Assembly: GCA_964034945.1 (NCBI GenBank) | Contig: OZ035960.1 | Location: 63,479,470 to 63,543,469, forward strand | Direction: 5' to 3' | DNA from: Chrysopilus asiliformis | Lineage: Eukaryota > Arthropoda > Insecta > Diptera > Rhagionidae | DNA: 64,000 nucleotides | In this document: piece by piece, positions 43,601-54,365 of the stretch | Layout of the letters: each line of letters begins with the position of its first letter | How positions within the stretch are numbered: the first letter of the stretch is position 1 | Made by a program: the position numbers and the translations under genes | Notes under the pieces: generated by a model | Databases searched by the model: none | Told to the model about the DNA's origin: nothing | The model's input: the letters and a program-made list of their open reading frames with translations, nothing else

Positions 43601-44944
43601 AAGTAGCCCGAGAGGTGGGGGAAGTAAGGGGAGGGGGTAAAGAGATTTCGAAACTTACTTTTTGCGCTATGTTACTCTTTCGCGGGGAAACTAATGAACC
43701 GATTGGCCTGAAATTCGGCATAGATGTTCGTCGGGGGTTCAGCGCCAACACAGACTCATTAAAAAGTAGCCCGAGAGATGGGGAAAGTAAGGGGAGGGCG
43801 TAAAGTGATTTCGAAACTTACTTTTTGCGCTATGTTACTCTTTCGCGGGGAAACTACTGAACCGATTGGCCTGAAATTTGGCATAGATGTTCGTTGGGGG
43901 TCCAGCGCCAACACAGACCCATTAAAAATTAGCCCGAGAGATTGGGGAAGTAAGGGGAGGGGGTAAAGTGATTTCGAAACTTACTTTTTGCGCTATGTTA
44001 CTCTTTCGCGGGGAAACTACTGAACCGATTGGCCTGAAATTTGGCATAGGTGTTCGTCGGGGGTCCAGCCCCAAAATAGACACATTAAAAAGTAGCTCGA
44101 GAGGTGGGGGAGTAAGGGGAGGGGGTAAAGTGTTTTCGAAACTTAGTTTTTGCGCTATGTTACTCTTTCGCGGGGAACTACTGAACCGATTAGCCTGAAA
44201 TTTGGCATAGATGTTCGTTGGGGGTCCAGCGCCAACACAGACTCATTAAAAAGTAGCCCGAGGGGTGGGGGAAGTAAGGGGAGGGGGTAAAGAGATTTCG
44301 AAACTTACTTTTTGCGCTATGTTACTCTTTCGCGGGGAAACTAATGAACCGATTGGCCTGAAATTCGGCATAGATGTTCGTCGGGGGTTCAGCGCCAACA
44401 CAGACTCATTAAAAAGTAGCCCGAGAGATGGGGAAAGTAAGGGGAGGGCGTAAAGTGATTTCGAAACTTAGTTTTTGCGCTATGTTACTCTTTCGCGGGG
44501 AAACTACTGAACCGATTGGCCTGAAATTTGGCACAGATGGTCGTCGGGGGTTCAGCCCCAATACAGACCCATTAAAAAGTAGCCCGAGAGGTGTAAAGGG
44601 AGGGGGTAAAATGATTTCGATACTTAGTTTTTGCGCTATGTTACTCTTTCGCGGGGAAACTACTGAACCGATTGACCTGAAATTTGGCATAGATGTTCGT
44701 CGTGGGTCCAGCCCCAACATAGACCCATTAAAAGGTAGCCCGAGGGGTGGGGAGTAAGCGGAAGGGGGAAAGCAATACCGAATGCAAGTGCTGGAATTTT
44801 TTGTTAGTTTCTTAATCATTTTCCGAAGAGAAAAAACTAACGAACAGCATACAGGCTACCTAATTTTTAACCAAATGAATTTAGTTTTCCTAAGTTTTTT
44901 TCTGTTCACGCTTTTAGCCGGGCGAAGCCGGGTCCAAATTCTAG
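40684..44944 (+). mobile_element. Non-autonomous Helitron carrying a satellite
   Basis: The 5' end A|TCATACTAATATATAAAAATG (a TC three bases earlier is equally possible) and the 3' end GCCGGGCGAAGCCGGGT...CTAG|T fit a canonical Helitron: TC start, short GC-rich hairpin, CTAG end, insertion between A and T, no TSD. After a (TGTC)n run at 40712-40735 it is nearly all satellite. It has no coding capacity. The 3' part includes about 120 bp of unique sequence before the hairpin. Confidence 0.78.
40735..44760 (+). repeat. 163 bp satellite, about 25 units, with higher-order repeats
   Basis: Units share GTTACTCTTTCGCGGGGAAA, CTGAACCGATTGGCCTGAAA and TTCGTCGGGGGTCCAGC, then GGGGAGGGGGTAAAGTG. 163 is not divisible by 3, so the ~62-codon frames in each unit cannot fuse into a protein. 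Segments at 41659-42079 and 43778-44198 share private variants (CGGGGAACTACTG) at a spacing of 2119 bp, i.e. 13 units. Segments at 43615 and 44265 are a second pair, four units apart. Confidence 0.95.
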
Positions 44945-44955
44945 TGATTAAATAA

Positions 44956-45558
44956 ACATAACAAAAGCTATAATTGCCAATCTGGCAATTATTGAAAACC
45001 CGTATGGTGATATGGCATTGTTCGAAGTTTAAGTGAACGGCGAACAGTTGTATCAAAATTTTACTTTGAAGTCAAACTTTTCAATAAAATGTTTTAAAAG
45101 TTATTCCAATCAGATTTTGATGTATGGGAGTTTGATGTAGAATCATATCCTAAATAACTTTTGTTCTAGCACTGTTTTGATAAGATACGCCGTTTTTGAG
45201 ATATTCACAAAAAACATTTTCGTTCGTATGGGGGTTACCCCCCTAATAGTCAATTTTTTTCCATTAACGAACTCTAGCTCAACCCGTGAATTTTGCATGA
45301 ATTTTGAATATCTCAAAAACGGTGCATGTTATCAAAAAAAGTGCAAGAACAAAAATTATTTAGGATATGATTCTACATCAAACTCCCATACATCAAAATC
45401 CGATTGGAATAACTTTTAAAACATTTTATTGAAAAGTTTGACTTCAAAGTATAATTTTTGATACAACTGTTCGCCGTTCACTTAAACTTCGAACAATGCC
45501 ATATCACCATACGGGTTTTCAATAATTGCCAGATTGGCAATTATAGCTTTTGTTATGT
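44956..45558. mobile_element. Palindrome of two INE-1/HINE-like 3' halves
   Basis: The left half (44956-about 45262, minus) and right half (about 45290-45558, plus) are head-to-head. Both carry the same private insert ATGGCATTGTTCGAAGTTTA next to the subterminal motif, so one half was copied from the other rather than inserted separately. Confidence 0.85.
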
Positions 45559-45637
45559 TTTTTTTGTAACTATTGGAATTTCCCTACAAATAGATGAATT
45601 TTGAGAAAACTTCCCTACGCTTAATTTTAGGTTAACT

Positions 45638-46075
45638 AGTAATCCACACCTGCCATGAATGCCGTCAGTGTCGCTGTTACGTCTAATGTTATGTCTAGTG
45701 AAGATTGAAATGTCAGCTGTTACGACATAAAAGTCTAACATTTTTTGTTGACATCTTTGCTAACAGAAATCGTAACAGAAATGGAATTTAAGATGGCGGA
45801 TTCTAATTTTTCACGTGCAGAGTGGCTCCGTGTTATAAACGAATACTGTTTAAAAGTAATTTTTACAAAGAAATGATTTGAAAAATGCATCGTGGGGGCA
45901 GCAGGAGGCCGAATTTCATTTTAGTGCGGAGATTTTAAAGAAAAAAGTGAAATCACAGATCGTCATATTTACTACTCTGAGTTGTTTATTGCTCAACGCA
46001 TTTCTGGAACTGAAATGTCATGCCAGAATCAGCAGCCCACCTACGTCACAACAGACTTTTCTAATGACATTTCTG
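45638..46075 (+). repeat. Unit D, inner copy
   Basis: 438 bp from AGTAATCCACACCTGCCATG to TTCTAATGACATTTCTG. It lies near the right end of the hAT shell, which itself splits another unit D. No inverted ends, no clear TSD and no poly-A tail are seen. A short frame from 45781 reads MEFKMADSNFSRAEWLRVIN and stops after 31 codons. Confidence 0.8.
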
Positions 46076-46361
46076 AAAAATCCCTAAGTTCGGCAACACT
46101 GCGTAGGTGGTTCCAGAAATGCGTTGAGCAGTAAACTGAGAGTAGTAAATATGACGATCTGTGATTTCATTTTTTTCTTTAAAATCTCCACACTAAAATA
46201 AAATTCGGCCTCTAGCTGCTCCCACGATGCCTTTTTCAAATAATTTCTTTGTAAAAATTACTTTTAAACGGCATTCATTTATAGAACGGAGCGTCTCTGC
46301 ACGTGAAAAATTACAATTCGCCATCTTAAATTCCATTTATGTTACCATTTCTGTTAAGCAT

Positions 46362-46985
46362 GGAATAAACGCTCACGCATGCCCTACAACATTTCCTGTT
46401 GTCACGCCAATTTGAGCGTGTGTAGTGCTGACGGACAACAAAAACTCGTGTTGGCGATCATGATCGCCAAATATCAAACTATCTTTGATTTTTGTGGGCG
46501 TGGCTTAGGTTGGCCAACATGATCGCAGGTGTATTGCTGTGATGTAGGACATTCGTTCATTCTTGTGAAATTTTTGAACGAGTAAGATCTGTTGAAGTGA
46601 AAAAGTGAATTCAAGAAAACAATTAGAATGGCAATAAAATAATAGGCCCTATCACAGAATCCGATACGAATGGTTCGGATCGTAAACTCAATGTTGTTGT
46701 TGGTATAAAACACTAACAACAACATTGAGTTTACGATCCGAATCATTCGTATCGGATTCTGTGATAGGGCCTAATAAAAATGGCTTCTTTGAAAGACAAA
46801 ACATTTTGGGAAGAATTTTTCGAAATGCTTCATCCTCATTTTGCAAATTCAAAATTCTCTATTACGATCTTATCTCCTTGAAAAGTTGGAAACGAATGAA
46901 GACTGACAACATGATCGATACGTGTGTAGCAAAACCAACTTTTGGAGTGACAGCATGTTGTAGGGCATGCGTGAGCGTTTATTCC
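46362..46985. mobile_element. TIR element in unit D, 624 bp
   Basis: The left tip GGAATAAACGCTCACGCATG and reversed right tip match and continue through CCCTACAACAT. The flanks are TTAAGCAT and CTGCTTTAGCA, an imperfect duplication of TTAGCA. A foldback MITE sits inside. Confidence 0.8.
46645..46771. mobile_element. 127 bp foldback MITE
   Basis: An almost perfect hairpin: GGCCCTATCACAGAATCCGA on the left and its inverse on the right, with the loop near TATAAAACAC. TAATA flanks both ends. The GGCCC tip resembles Harbinger MITEs. Confidence 0.88.
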
Positions 46986-47000
46986 CTGCTTTAGCAAAGA

Positions 47001-47496
47001 TTGTGTTTACACAAGGATTCACTTTGAGGCGGCACGTCTTTCCTCATTTTGTTGCCGTGTGCACACGGTTCGCCTTTTTCATTCGCTATGTCTTTCGCCT
47101 TTTTGACGTTCAAGACATTGAGATGAAAATACCCTCAAAATTTAACCGAGTTGTGAAATGATTGCAGTGAAATTTGTTAAATTTAATGAAAATATGGATC
47201 ATATATGGATCATATAATAATTGCAGTAACCAGTTTATTATATGCTTCATCAGCAACGGCTCTATTTTTGTGCCAATCTGAAGAAGAAAACTCCGAATTT
47301 TCAGATGCGCACGACTCCACAGCAAACAACGAAATTACCAATAAAAGCAAAACGAGGCACAAACCGGTTTGCGACCGATAATTTTAAGTGAATCTAAACT
47401 TCGTTCGCTCTTTTTGGTTTCTCTTCCCACTGCATCTCTCACCCTCACGAATGGCGTGCCGCCTCAAAGTGAATCCTCGTGTAGACAGGCACACTG
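47001..47496. mobile_element. TIR element in unit D, ~495 bp
   Basis: The left end TTTACACAAGGATTCACTTT and reversed right end CTACACGAGGATTCACTTT both run into GAGGCGGCACG. GAT appears on both sides where unit D has it once, suggesting a 3 bp TSD. It contains a 58-codon frame. Confidence 0.75.
47205..47381 (+). CDS. Small reading frame inside a TIR element
   Basis: 58 codons: MDHIIIAVTSLLYASSATAL, an acidic stretch SEEENSEF, then a basic end KSKTRHKPVCDR. A hydrophobic start followed by a charged tail recalls the first exon of some Harbinger proteins, but no domain is definite. It lies between the element's TIRs. Confidence 0.3.
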   Translation: MDHIIIAVTSLLYASSATALFLCQSEEENSEFSDAHDSTANNEITNKSKTRHKPVCDR

Positions 47497-47613
47497 ATGT
47501 CAGCAAAAACTGTCTGACTTTTCTGTCGCAACAGCTGTCGTTTCAATCTTCACTAGACATGACATCAGATGTAACAGCGACAGTGACGGCATTCATGCCA
47601 GGTGTGGATTACT

Positions 47614-48303
47614 GGGCCTTTCGAGACGTGTATTCTTGCAACAGCGGATCGGGCTCTGATTGGTCAGTGACTAGTGGAGGGGGTTCTGCAAGTGATGCAC
47701 GGATGGTCGAAATTCAAGAACGACCAAAAGTTCTGCATGCACTAACACAACTAAACCGCAATAAAATTTTGTCATGAGTGAAATTATGATTTCTCACACT
47801 ACGATGCTTCTCTACTCACGTTCAAACCACAATGACCATATTCGCACTTACACATATAAAACTGGCACAACTGGTAACAACAGCGTGTGGACTCGAACTG
47901 TTGTCGTTATGGTTGTTGAACTGCTTGTTTTTACAACACTGCCCATTCATTCTTTGCCATTCTTTCACTGGTTAGTGATTATTTATAGTTAACATTATAT
48001 GAAGTAGAGAGCCTATAACCTAGAGAGTGGCCATACTACCTTTATAGACTGTGCCACTGGTGACAATTATTACCGCCAGACGAAAAAAATATTGAAAATT
48101 ATCATTTTATTTTATTTAATCTAACAAAAATGACATTAGAAACTACCCGACATGTTCCTGATATCAGCTACATTCAGATCAGCTCAAAAAAGTCAGCTAC
48201 GTGTCGCAGACTACGTGTCGCAGAGTTCCTAACGAACTCATTTTTGGACAAAAGCCAGTATTACCAAGTTCAATAACTGCGTCTCCAGAATTAAGATATA
48301 CTT
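47614..48303. other. Stretch without recognised element
   Basis: A plus-strand frame continues from unit D as AFRDVYSCNSGSGSDWSVTS, then GGGSASDARMVEIQE, and stops at 47777. It has fewer repeat-like features than its surroundings, but no homology was recognised. Confidence 0.3.
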
Positions 48304-49529
48304 CCCAACTAACAAACTCTCCAGATCAAAACTCTTACGAATTTTGAAATCTTCTCATTAAACTTTCTTAACACACTGGATACTCTCATAACATAGTTCT
48401 TGTAATGACACTCTAATTTTTTCTGATAGCGTTCTTTTTATAAGAGTATGACGCTACTAGAGCTACTGAATCTTTTACGCTTATAGCAAGGCGATTTTTG
48501 AACTCTTGTAGCAAGCCTTTAAAAACTTATGTTCTCATTGTATATTTTTTATAAAGTTTTAACACTTAAAGAGTTTAAATCTTAAATAAAAATGTTATGA
48601 CCAGTTAATTCGTATGATTCTCATAAAAACGCGCTTGTAAAAGTTTAAGTATAAAAATACTTTTTAAAATGCTCATATGAGACATAAAAGAGTTAAACTC
48701 GCATAACGCGAGCTTATGTTCTTATTAGTAGAATTTTATTCTTAAAATAAATCTTCGTCAACAGGCGCCATATTTTCCCTTGATCTTTTTTAACAGTAAA
48801 ACTTTGAAATTCCAAAAACAGCTTATATATGTAAATTAGGACCTAAAAACACTGCAAAAAGCTATTTTCTTTAAAAACAAAAACGCATTAAAACAATTGA
48901 AACAGTTTGATCAATTATATTAAAAATTTAATTTTTCCATATTATATTTCCGATTTATAATATATCTCATTTTTTCGATTTTTTCGAGGGGTTCCGCGTT
49001 TTTTCGAAGTAAAATATGTTATATTATCAGTAAAACTGCATTCCCCATATAATTTTTGTCTATATATCTGAAAAAATAGAATTTAAAATATATGTCATAT
49101 GAAATTCTAATACAATATTATCATACGCAAACGTAGACATGACTCGGATCCGAAAATAAATAAACACTTCAAAAATAACTTTTACTCTTTAAAAAATTAC
49201 TTTAACTCTTCAAAAATAAAACCGGCTAGATATTTTTATATACTCTTCTCTTTTTAGCAAAGCATAAAGTACTTGTTATGAAAGTTTTATGAGAATATCA
49301 ATAAACTCTCATTAGAATTCAAATAGTGTTCTTGTGAGACTTTCGTGACTCTTACAAAGAGAACTGATGTCTTGTCATAAGATAAAAAAAAGTTCTCATA
49401 AGTGCGCCATTTAAGCCTCATCAGCCACTCATAAAACAGTTGTAGCATTCTACAAGGGTGAAATAGCCCTGTATGAAAACTCTCAAAAGACTCTAGTAGA
49501 GTCTTATGAGACGAAAATTGTTAGTTGGG
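48304..49529. mobile_element. TIR element, 1.2 kb
   Basis: The left tip CCCAACTAACAAACTC and reversed right tip CCCAACTAACAATTTTC match; motifs such as CTCATAA/TTATGAG recur throughout. The TSD is not clear. No coding region is seen. Confidence 0.6.
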
Positions 49530-49537
49530 TTATGATT

Positions 49538-49863
49538 CACGGTATACCTGAAAATCGTTTCAAATTTAATGCAGAATGAGAGTGGAAAATGAAAAACTAT
49601 GTGGGAAAACCAAATCTCTCAAAAGAAAATTAAATAAAACATGCAATTGAATTAATTAAATTGTTTTTATTTCATTTTTTTTATTTCACTGCTTTAAAAT
49701 CAAATAGTACACCATTTACACCTTATTTTATTGGCCAGGGAAGTAATTTCACTAGGTTTTCTTATATATCTGCTACAAAAGTGTAATTCACGTGACGTCA
49801 TTGTGAAAGAAAGAGAGAGAATGAAACATGCGCAATGTCTTACCTTATGTTATTATACCGTGC
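49538..49863. mobile_element. Deleted P-like element, 325 bp
   Basis: TTATGATT flanks both ends (49530-49537, 49864-49871). The tips are CACGGTATACC and, reversed, CACGGTATAATAACATAAGG. Most of it matches, inverted, the 3' part of the P-like element at 56948-57275 (TGCAGAATGAGAGTGGAAAA, AAATTACACTTTTGTAGCAG family), ending inside its last exon. It is an internal-deletion derivative. Confidence 0.85.
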
Positions 49864-49871
49864 TTATGATT

Positions 49872-50308
49872 CATATATCAGCCAACTCAAATTAAAATTA
49901 AACACAGAGGGAAATTTCGTCATTGAAAAATGGAAAAAAGGGGAATTTCGTCATTTGGAAAGGGGAATGTCACTAAAGGTACATAGCATCACTGGTCCAT
50001 TGTATATAAGTTAGTGGGCAATCGCCACCTCGCGGTGATGTCAGGCCGCCTCTTCACTCTAGGGTAAGTCGAATATCGGCTAGGGTAAGTCGAAAAAGCA
50101 GTGTCATGCAACAATGCGCAGGGCGCGTTGACAGATAATAGTAGAACCTACAGGTTTATATGAGTTGGTGTCTAATTGCGCGCTGATCAACCGCGGGAGT
50201 AGGTTTACTTTCTACTTTCAGACGCAGTTGGAAGCGGTGACATAACAGAGATGTCACAAGTGGTGAATTATGGTACTTTAATATGAATTCGGAAAGCTCA
50301 GTACATGA
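49872..50308. other. Non-coding stretch
   Basis: TAGGGTAAGTCGAA occurs twice near 50060 and 50079. No gene is seen. Confidence 0.35.
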
Positions 50309-50506
50309 TCCCCTCAATTCTGCATAATAGATAAGAGACTCTTAACTGCTAACTGGACTTTAGAGGAAATTTAATAGAAATTGGTATTCCTGATAATAGT
50401 TAAGAGATGTCAACCTCTTAACTTTCGTGGTGAATTTTTGTAAACGGTTTTCATATTCTGGGGAAAAGTTAGCAGACGGTTCTAACCTCAAAAACCTCTT
50501 AATTTA

Positions 50507-50952
50507 TGGGCCTATTCTTAAAATGTAAGATTGCTCTGTATCTGTAACTTTACATTTTCAGTCCACTTTGCTATTCACAAACTGTAACTTTGACATTCTG
50601 TATCTGTAACTAGCTGTCAAATCATCTGTAAGTTTATGCCGAGAGAAAACTTATCCATAAGGTTACATTTTTTAAGAAAAATGCAAAATTTTAAGAATAA
50701 AGGAAATATGTCGGACTTAATATTGTTGTATAATGGATGGGAAGAAGATTCTGAGTAAGTTAAATAAAAATACTTAGAAAGAAATGTTTATACGATTTGT
50801 TATACAGTTCAGAAGAAGCAACTGTCAGGAATCCCTATTATTCAGTTACAGTTTGTGAATACCAATTTGGAATCTAATGTAAAATTAGTATGAATCGTGT
50901 GGAACAATTAAAGTTACAGTTGCAGATACATTTACATTCGTGAATAGCCCCA
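50507..50952. mobile_element. Harbinger-type MITE
   Basis: TTA lies at both ends. The tips are TGGGCCTATTCTTAAAATG and, reversed, TGGGGCTATTCACGAATG, with TATCTGTAACTTTA motifs inside. Confidence 0.8.
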
Positions 50953-51677
50953 TTAAGAGGACCTCGCCGATGTCCTCTTACGACCTCTTAACTTGTGTTG
51001 CTTTTAAAACTCGAAAAATCAGTGTCGGGGAGGGCTCCAACAATTTTTTTATGTATAGACAAGTTGTGTAAAATTGTATTCTGAACGTTTTTTATGTCAC
51101 AGGTTTTCGATTAAATTCTCCGTTTTGGAGAAAATTGTAGAAAAAGTTGCATTGCATGGAGGACGAGGAAAAAAGCTGCAATAACCAGATTTTTTATAGT
51201 ATTTCTGGAAAACTCATGAAATATTGTGTCTTCGTGGAATTATTTACCTTTAATTACGCAAAAAACGATTTTTTTATTGGCTGGAATTACATCAACGCAT
51301 ACCTGCAACTTCATTAATTTTATGTCTATCAAATTAAATATTTATGTAAGTGCAATGCATTATCTAACCATAAATTTGTTTGCGCGTTGCTGAAATTATA
51401 CAAAATCATTTAAAAACGATATTGTGTATCTTAAAAACTGTCGATTCAATTTTTACGTAATATTTTTTATATCATTTTCATTTCGAACGGTCTGAATACC
51501 GTAGAAAGCTATTCTTAACAGATACAAAACTATTCACATGTTTTTCAAGCTCCGCAATGTCTTTTTTACACAATTTTTTTGATAACTTCCATAGTTTTGA
51601 AAACTTCCATAGTTTTGAAAACTTCATGATTTCAGAAAAAAATCTAAGGTCAATAAACAGCCAAATTTGACGTCTAT

Positions 51678-52148
51678 AGCCCGTAACAGATTGACCGGCA
51701 GTAGCAGTAGCAGTGGCAGCAAAATGTTCTGATTGGCTGAAATCCGACAACATGGCGGCACATGCAGTGAAAATATTTTTGCTGCTCGGTCATCTCAAAT
51801 CCTAATTTTGCTGCATGTGCACATGCAGCAAATTTTAGTGAGGTTAGGTTTTTCAAAAAAAGCACCAAACGATATAAAAACATTTGAAAGCTAAAAGAAA
51901 AAATCAACTCAGTTTCTTTGAAGACTTAGTGTGTGCTTAATAAATTATATTTTTGCAACATCATTAACAAAAAAACAATAAAACTGAATTTGATCTGAAA
52001 TCTGAGACACCAGTAACCGAATGTCAAAATGTTGCTGCCACTGCATGTGAAATCCAATGTGTTTCAACGAACAGCATTTCTCTATTTACTGCTACTGCTA
52101 CTGCCACTGCCACTGCTACTGCTACTGCCGGTCAATCTGTTACGGGCT
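51678..52148. mobile_element. TIR MITE with GCAGTA repeats in its arms
   Basis: The left arm AGCCCGTAACAGATTGACCG then GCAGTAGCAGTAGCAGTGGC; the right arm is the inverse with a longer repeat run. TAT borders both ends. The 50 bp arms are nearly identical. Confidence 0.88.
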
Positions 52149-52454
52149 TATGAGTAAGTGCTGTCAGATGAAGACATCGTGGTGAATCTCTTAATTTGCT
52201 AAAATCGGAACCCACCAAAATCTCTTACTCAGAATACTAATTCCTTTTAAAATCTCTTAATTATAAATTAAGATATCTCTTAACATCTGTTACCTAGAAT
52301 TGGGGGGTATGTCTGAAATCTCCAAACACTTGTTTACATATTCTAACCCGGTCCTTACACGCGACTGTAAAGTCTGTCAGTAGCACGGACTCCAAATGTC
52401 AAATTACTGACAACGAAATAGAAGACATTTAGCGAACTGGCAGTCAGTTCATTT

Positions 52455-52659
52455 TTAAAATGACTTCGTTTGTAACATAGCTACAGTCCCTCGTATTCCA
52501 GAGGCATGAATTTTGCTCTTATGCTTCATTTTTTTAATTATCTCGTTCCTAGTTAGTCTTCTTTCGCCATTCTGGGAGTTCTAAAAGTAAAAAAGAAATA
52601 AAAACAGTGAATTCATAATAATTTAATAGATTTACCTCAAATTCTTCATTTTCCGCCAT
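52455..52659 (-). CDS. Possible two-exon mini-gene inside a Harbinger-type shell
   Basis: ATG at 52659 gives MAENEEFE, then a consensus intron (GTAAAT to CTTTTAG, 52635-52583), then NSQNGERRLTRNEIIKKMKH, ending LQTKSF at 52455. The frame stays open across the junction and the product, 50 residues, is highly charged. It may be a leftover first exon pair of the shell's own transposon protein. No homologue is recognised. Confidence 0.35.
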
Positions 52660-53616
52660 CTTAGAAGTCTGAAATGTCAAATTACTGGCATGTCTCTACT
52701 AGTGAGCCTACATATATAGAGAGTGGACAGGTCGGAACCAACTATTTCCGTTAAGTTTGAATTTTTACCTGATGATGACAGATTTAACCCAGAAGTATTT
52801 TAAACCATTTTTACTAATATTTTGTGTACGGTTTGAGAATTTAAAAAATTATTCGGCCGCTAAAATCGTGTAATTTTTAAAATAAAAAGTCCAAAATACT
52901 ACACTAACACAAACAAATCGCCTTTGCTTTGCGAAAAGATGGCTGAACTTTCGAAACAAGATAAGAGTTACTGTTTTGTGCCGTACTAAAGCTACAAACG
53001 ACACAAAACTCCAAGTTGGCCTAAATGGAAAGAAAAAAAAGTGACATTAAAACATAAACAAGTGACATTAAAACAAAAACTCAACTTTGACTTGAATAGA
53101 AGGTAAATTATTTGTGCTTTAAAATATTACATAATTAAGATGCTAGTGTCGAAGAAGTTCGGTGAAGCGATCGCGGTGTATTCTGAAACCAAAAGCACGG
53201 CAGCGAAAACTACGTTTTGTATAGCATTCGAGCGGCTGCCTTCTCGCAGGCAGGGGTATAGACGGAGGCTCTTGTGGACGCTGAGAAGACGGCCTCACTG
53301 AATCAATCATGGGCGAAGGGTTACTCGCGAAAGGGCGCTGCTCTGGCGGGCACGCAAAGGTATATGAAAATCCTCACTTATTAATGTTTGTTTGGTCACG
53401 ATTTCGGTGATTTTTCACGAGAAAACTCAAAACCTGATTTACATTTCAGATCTAAAATACGCTTCAAACAACGCCCCACTAAACAACAGAATGACATCAA
53501 CAACAGGATGGTGGCTGAATAGATGAGGCAATCCCCAACGTAGATTCGTAAGCCTTTTCCGCCGAAGGAGTCCCAACAGAAGTAGACAGCACCGGAAGAA
53601 GACTACACGAATACAC

Positions 53617-54330
<714 letters not shown>

Positions 54331-54365
54331 GTAACTATAACCAAGGTTTGTGTTTTTATTAGAAA

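Larger units (their letters stand above)
39227..46101. mobile_element. hAT shell, 6.9 kb with nested content
   Basis: A perfect 8 bp TSD, CGTAGGTG, lies at 39219-39226 and 46102-46109. The left tip is CAGTGTTGCCGAAAGTTCAA and the reversed right tip is CAGTGTTGCCGAACTTAGGG; TTCCCTAC motifs lie near both ends. It contains block E, a Helitron, an INE-1-like palindrome and a complete unit D. Its own remaining DNA is only a few hundred bases, so it was a MITE. Confidence 0.85.
39189..47613 (-). repeat. Unit D, outer copy, split by a hAT shell and two MITEs
   Basis: Pieces at 39189-39226, 46110-46361, 46986-47000 and 47497-47613 join to ~440 bp that match, reversed, the units at 45638-46075 and 57728-58165. 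It runs from CAGAAATGTCATTAGAAAA to AGGTGTGGATTACT. All three copies share the same two ends, which supports a mobile unit rather than chance fragments. Confidence 0.75.
50309..52307. mobile_element. 2.0 kb TIR element with two nested MITEs
   Basis: The left end CCCCTCAATTCTGCATAATAG and reversed right end CCCCCCAATTCTAGGTAACAG continue into AAGAGA; many TCTCTTAA/TTAAGAG motifs occur near both ends (50325-50500, 50955-51000, 52180-52290). TSD unclear. The minus-strand frames at 51478-51907 cross a MITE boundary and look non-coding. Confidence 0.6.

Noticed and set aside
40843..44757. Series of similar ~62-codon frames that look like a tandem protein family
   Set aside because: They are readings of the 163 bp satellite. 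The period is not a multiple of three, each frame ends within a unit, and similar frames appear on both strands.
40735..44760. Regular repeats suggesting a CRISPR array
   Set aside because: Units are contiguous 163 bp tandem copies without unique spacers, there are no cas genes, and the sequence is eukaryotic.
51478..51907. Two overlapping minus-strand frames of 91 and 77 codons
   Set aside because: They cross the boundary of a MITE and depend on its GCAGTA repeats. No domain is visible.
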